From contig OZ020520.1 in the NCBI GenBank assembly GCA_963971425.1, positions 3,886,553 to 3,950,552 of the forward strand: a stretch of 64,000 nt of DNA, written 5' to 3'. Positions 60,241 to 64,000 of this stretch are shown here, piece after piece. The notes under the pieces are model-generated. The model was not told the origin of the DNA. It did not search any database and saw only the letters and a program-made list of their open reading frames with translations. This DNA comes from Bryoerythrophyllum caledonicum (lineage: Eukaryota; Streptophyta; Bryopsida; Pottiales; Pottiaceae). Each line of letters opens with the position of its first letter. The stretch's first letter is position 1. The position numbers were made by a program, and so were the translations under genes.

Positions 60241-60840
60241 AGTGCACTGGTTGCTGGTAGAAAGCCGCAAGTTATTTGCTCATAACGTTTTTAAAAATCA
60301 AAATTTGGCAAAAGTTTAGTATGTTTTTTGTCAAATTTTTTTGGTGTTTGTCGTGTCATACATTGGCATCTTCATGTTCATATCAGTAATATATTTGTTA
60401 CATTCGCTACCTTTTTTTAGAAAATATATGATTTCTAATCTAGTTTGCAAATCCTGCTACAAAATTATGATCATGTGCCCAAAGAGATTATAAATGTGTT
60501 ATGAGTTACTATAGGATTTTAGAGTACTGCACTACAAATACAATGTGTAAGAGATACAAAAATATATATGCAATTTCCTAAGATAGTGTAAAGTACTTCA
60601 CTGTATTTTATAATGTAGAAACATACATAATCAAGCAACTCCACACTATTGCTGAGGAATTCTAAAATCAAACGTATCATATGGACCACCCAATGTATAA
60701 ATATATACAACCCACCGAACGATAGACACATCTCAAACTGCATTATACTAACGTACTTGCCACCTAAAATGCGTGCATGTTGAGATGCTCTACTATAGTA
60801 TATAGCTCCAGGGCTCAGAGCTCATCTTCTGACGCAACGA
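60241..60840. other. unassigned AT-rich DNA
   Basis: Nothing recognised. Confidence 0.45.
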
Positions 60841-61610
60841 CTCCCTCCACGTGTCCAATGGCGCTATCTACCACAACGGACAGTTCATGAGCATGCATTG
60901 GACGATCTCCCACATCTTCGATGCCAATGGACGCACACTCAACATATCAATATTTGCCAGGAACACCCTCCCGCGTATGCCTTACGCTATCTTCATTGTA
61001 GAAAAAACCATCCTCTACATTGAAGGACATCTCTCGCTTTGATGAGAAGGCCTCCTGAAATGCAATGATGTCTTTGGATACGTTAGATCTTAGAACGGAA
61101 GGCAAACCTGGTCCGGTATTACTCTCAGTACCTCCGAACGTCTCTTGTGTTTCTGATATAGGCTCCGATTGAGAAGGCATCAAAGGCTGTGGAATCCTCC
61201 TCTGCACCGAAAAAAAATTCATATGAATCCAATTCTTCTTCCTCCATCTCCAGCCTAGGACCATCAAATGTACGCCCCCCTCCTACCTCTGCCGCCAAAC
61301 TAACATCTACTACACCGGTATCTTACATCCTCTCTGTAGGTGTTGCAGACATGTCCTCTAAAATATCTCCCACCGCCAACTGTGTTGATGAAATCCTCAC
61401 TCTTGGAGGACATTGGTTCATTTCAACTTCATCGGTGTCTGAAGTCTTGTAGCTCGAGCTATTGCGAGATGAGGAATCTTCTATGTTACCTGAACGTGGC
61501 AATCTCTCATGCAAACCACCTCCATCCTCATTGTCGTCTTCATTCCTCACTCCACCAACCGCCTCTTTGGTCTCAACTACGATGTTGCAACCAGTCAGGG
61601 ATACCAATCA
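60841..61610 (-). other. possible coding remnant, function unknown
   Basis: Two adjacent minus-strand frames, 61323-61607 (94 codons, acidic and Ser-rich, ending near ISSTQLAVGDILEDM) and 60947-61267 (106 codons). Base composition and open frames differ from the AT-rich DNA to the left. No family recognised; they could be exons of one gene or an element's accessory gene. Confidence 0.25.
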
Positions 61611-61619
61611 GACGTCCTT

Positions 61620-62060
61620 GGCGGTCAGAGAGCGTTCTAGGACGTCCCAGGACGAGGACGTCCTGACGTCACGTCGGACGCAGCATCCAGGGGGTTAACA
61701 TGCATTTACGGAAGGCCCTGGTAAGTTTTATGGACCGTCAGATTTGACGAAGTGCCACGCGGCAAGATCTCAGCCGTCGAAATGAGACAAGTCGTCCAAT
61801 CGGTCCCTGCCGTCGGAGAGATCGGACGGCATCTCGGCCGTCCGCCTGATCGGACGGCCGAAGGACCGATCGTACGGCCCCGATTTGATCGCGGGGGCAC
61901 ACGACGGCCGTCCGATTAGGCCGACGGCTCTAGGGTCGACCGAGCGGGCGGACGGCCATCCGATCCGCGGCCGTGGTGGCGGTCGACCTCATGGCCGTCC
62001 GCCACCCTATAAAAGGCCGTCCGCCAACCAAAGCCTCTCACTTTTTCCTTCCTTTCTCGA
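61620..62060 (+). promoter_or_regulatory. candidate promoter with GGCCGTCCG cluster and TATA box
   Basis: GC-rich block in which GGCCGTCCG or its complement CGGACGGCC occurs about seven times (about 61822, 61835, 61851, 61905, 61949, 61991, 62015). One pair forms a perfect 10-bp stem (61835-61844 with 61851-61860, 6-nt loop). A consensus TATA box TATAAAA lies at 62008-62014, so transcription would start near 62040, giving a leader of about 365 nt ahead of the kinase-like ORF. Repeated GACGTC words at 61610-61680 lie at the left edge. Confidence 0.65.
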
Positions 62061-62189
62061 AATATATTTTCGAGTGGATGCGGAGTGGCTTTGGCTGGCA
62101 TTTTTCCATCCATTGGCTCCTCATCTTTGGGAGGGAAACAGTTATTCACATTGGGGGGAGTTTTTGCGGTTTTTTAAAAGTTTTTTTAA

Positions 62190-62400
62190 AAACTTCTTCG
62201 AAACATAGTTTTTCTCGTAGTTTTTTTTTAGAACTTGTTCCAAACTAGTTTTTTCTTCAAGTTTTTTTTAAAACTTGTTCTAAGAAGTTCTTTCTCATAG
62301 TTTTTTTTAGAACTTGTTCCAAACTAGTTTTTTGCTTTAAATTTTTTTTAAAACTTGTTCCAAAAAGTTTTTTTTAAAAACTTCGAACGGCGGCGGGTTT
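62190..62400 (+). repeat. 40-bp tandem repeat in the leader of the kinase-like gene
   Basis: The word RAACTTGTTC recurs at 62231, 62271, 62310 and 62351, about 40 bp apart, each preceded by a T-run of 8-9. Three of the copies continue into CAAACTAG or CAAAAAG. GAAC and GTTC within the word are complementary. Confidence 0.85.
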
Positions 62401-62406
62401 AAGAAG

Positions 62407-63891
62407 ATGCCGAAGGACAAGAAGAAGCAGAAGGTTGCGGACTTCGGAGTGAAGCTTCATCCAATCCACGACGTTCCATCTGAGGCTTGCAAGAATTTCC
62501 TCATAGGACTGACTGTCAGATTCTATGAGGAAAATTCTATTCGATCATTGGAGAGCAAGTACGTCAGATACAGAGATGAAGGCCCCGAGAAGTTCCGAAC
62601 GGACATGCGGAAGCACATGATGGACGTGCTTCAAGCCCCGATGTGGAATACGGAGACCCAGAAGCACGGATTTTTGAAGTTCTTGGATGCCAGAGTGCAC
62701 GATTCACTCTGGAATGTCAAAAACTTCTTGACCAAGTTTGGAAGGTTCAATCGCGCGGCGGATGAAGTTTTTAACAACATGCTATTGAAGGCGGACTTGT
62801 TCGTGATCCAGATGAAGCCATTCGCCAAGAATCGAAACCGGCGTGGCTCCGTGGGATGGTGGAACTCGATAGAGGGGCACCAAGAGGACCTGCTGCGTAA
62901 AGCCCATCTTATTGCCATTCCGCCAACAGCCGCGGTTATACGAATGGACAGTGCGAACAGGAGAGGTGGATACGCCACCATTCGCAAAGTCCGCATTGAG
63001 GATGCTCCGGGCAGTGAACCATTCTGGGAATTTGCCGCCAAATTGTCTAACCAATCGGAGACACGGCCGGATTTGGCAAAAGTGGAGCATCAGAACAAGT
63101 CGATGGCGGTGAGGATTCCACATCCGGGTGTCATCCGTTTCGTGGCCATTCATCCGGACAAGTACAAAAGCTATGCGTATTGGTGGAATGGCGGGACAAT
63201 TCGGGATATGTTGAACCGGGATATTGAGCTTGGTGACGATGTCATCACACATTTGAACTATGGGAGATTTCCCGATGATGAGATTATTCGAGTTCAACAA
63301 TTGGTTCGTTTTCGCAAAAAACGGACCGAGCTTGTATGGGCGTTGTTGCGCATCATGAACGAGGTCCACAAGAGCAACAATCTCCACAATGACTTCTCTC
63401 CGGACAATATCCTCCTCCACTTCCCGCCAGGTGAATCGCGAGTGTATATTGGAGTATGCGATTGGGGCATGACCACGAAGGTTAACGAACCAATGCAATC
63501 TCTTTATACGTTCACAAAGCGTGAAGACATGGCCGAGACTCTGCGAAAGCGATGGTGGGTCGATCCGCGGGTTGCATACTTGCACAAACCAGATGCGGAT
63601 GTGCAAATGATTCCGAAGTTATCGATGGCTTCGGAGGAGTTCGCTACGGCCCGAATAGCGCAACGAATCAACGCGCGGACAATGTCCATCGACTACGAGA
63701 ATCTGCAACGGGAATCTCGGAGTTCCGTAGTATTCTCAAATCAAGAATTTGCGGATACATTTCATATGTACATGGAGAGAGTCTGCAACGAAAACCGAGA
63801 AAGCGCTGGAGGGTTGTTTCATATCATTACACGCTTCAGCGACACATACAACTGGCCCACGCCTCATGAGCATTATAGGTCAACGTATTAG
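62407..63891 (+). CDS. divergent protein-kinase-like protein, intronless
   Basis: Unbroken 494-codon frame without introns. Residues 1-180 form a basic N-terminal region (MPKDKKKQKV…) with no known domain. From about 187 a protein-kinase fold can be read: Gly-rich loop RRGGYATIRKV (185-195), a VAIK-like EFAAKLSN with candidate Lys212, HPGVIRFVAIHPD (239-251) and WWNGGTIRDML where hinge and helix D are expected, then the catalytic loop LHNDFSPDNILL with Asp329 and Asn334, and VYIGVCDWGMTTK with Asp352 as the metal-binding DFG equivalent. The HRD arginine is Asn and the DFG phenylalanine is Trp. All three acidic/amide catalytic residues and Lys are present, so activity is possible. I do not recognise the subfamily; the gene could be host or belong to a mobile element. 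Start chosen as the first ATG after the leader repeats. Confidence 0.85.
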   Translation: MPKDKKKQKVADFGVKLHPIHDVPSEACKNFLIGLTVRFYEENSIRSLESKYVRYRDEGPEKFRTDMRKHMMDVLQAPMWNTETQKHGFLKFLDARVHDSLWNVKNFLTKFGRFNRAADEVFNNMLLKADLFVIQMKPFAKNRNRRGSVGWWNSIEGHQEDLLRKAHLIAIPPTAAVIRMDSANRRGGYATIRKVRIEDAPGSEPFWEFAAKLSNQSETRPDLAKVEHQNKSMAVRIPHPGVIRFVAIHPDKYKSYAYWWNGGTIRDMLNRDIELGDDVITHLNYGRFPDDEIIRVQQLVRFRKKRTELVWALLRIMNEVHKSNNLHNDFSPDNILLHFPPGESRVYIGVCDWGMTTKVNEPMQSLYTFTKREDMAETLRKRWWVDPRVAYLHKPDADVQMIPKLSMASEEFATARIAQRINARTMSIDYENLQRESRSSVVFSNQEFADTFHMYMERVCNENRESAGGLFHIITRFSDTYNWPTPHEHYRSTY

Positions 63892-64000
63892 TAATACATA
63901 GGTTTTATTTTATTCCTTTCGGCATTATTAGACTATACTAGATAGCATGCACATTTTGAAGTGACTATAGCAATAGTCTTAGATTTATATGTATTGCATG
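63892..64000 (+). other. 3' flank of the kinase-like gene
   Basis: AT-rich, no polyadenylation signal that can be called with confidence before the window ends. Confidence 0.4.

Noticed and set aside
61700-62060. LTR promoter of a retrotransposon
   Set aside because: TATA box and repeated motifs would fit, but no second copy, primer-binding site or retroelement gene was found; kept as a gene promoter candidate.
62782-63606. 274-codon minus-strand ORF over the kinase-like gene
   Set aside because: Antisense shadow; the plus frame carries ordered kinase motifs, this one carries none.

Overview
The window looks like nuclear DNA of a streptophyte (green plant lineage). It holds multi-exon genes with GT-AG introns for a ZIFL-type transporter, a thylakoid-lumen FKBP19, an AMT2 ammonium transporter and a cytosolic HSP70 with the plant-type intron position. 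These sit in AT-rich DNA made mostly of decayed transposons. A charophyte alga such as Chara would fit, as would another repeat-rich early plant genome, but the species assignment is inference.

Layout. 1-538 unassigned; 539-2232 inverted-dimer element with TTAA ends; 2327-7786 (-) ZIFL-type MFS transporter of about 17 exons, with a 13-bp minisatellite upstream (8463-8712); 9.1-15.1 kb non-coding DNA with several small transposon families and a GGGAAC minisatellite; 15175-17397 (+) FKBP19; about 18310-19680 foldback element with tandem-repeat arms; 20471-23601 5'-truncated LINE with target duplications, followed by a 222-bp relative; 24.1-30.6 kb nested MITEs; 31226-32877 (+) AMT2, very GC-rich; 33.2-35.5 kb Tc1/mariner element with tRNA-like SINEs on both sides; 36.6-54.6 kb two head-to-head copies of a second LINE. 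The left LINE copy is split by a 7.84-kb TIR element (37758-45596) and a second mariner (48800-50454), which itself carries a 70-bp SINE insertion. 54.6-56.6 kb holds a SINE, a TTAA element and a second 13-bp minisatellite; 56909-59097 (+) HSP70; 59.5-60.24 kb PIF/Harbinger relic; 61.6-63.9 kb a GC-rich candidate promoter, a repeat-bearing leader and an intact intronless ORF for a divergent protein-kinase-like protein (62407-63891).

The five intact genes form no evident pathway or operon. They are islands in a transposon landscape, and most have a private tandem repeat within about 0.7 kb of the start codon. The nesting gives a relative order: second LINE first, then mariner and the 7.84-kb TIR element, then the SINE. 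Three empty sites can be read directly because the LINE or transposase frame resumes across the insertion. The least familiar items are the kinase-like gene with its promoter, the 7.84-kb TIR element with its palindrome-bearing repeat array, and the very short SINE family. No LTR retrotransposon, viral gene, rRNA gene, tRNA gene or CRISPR array was recognised.
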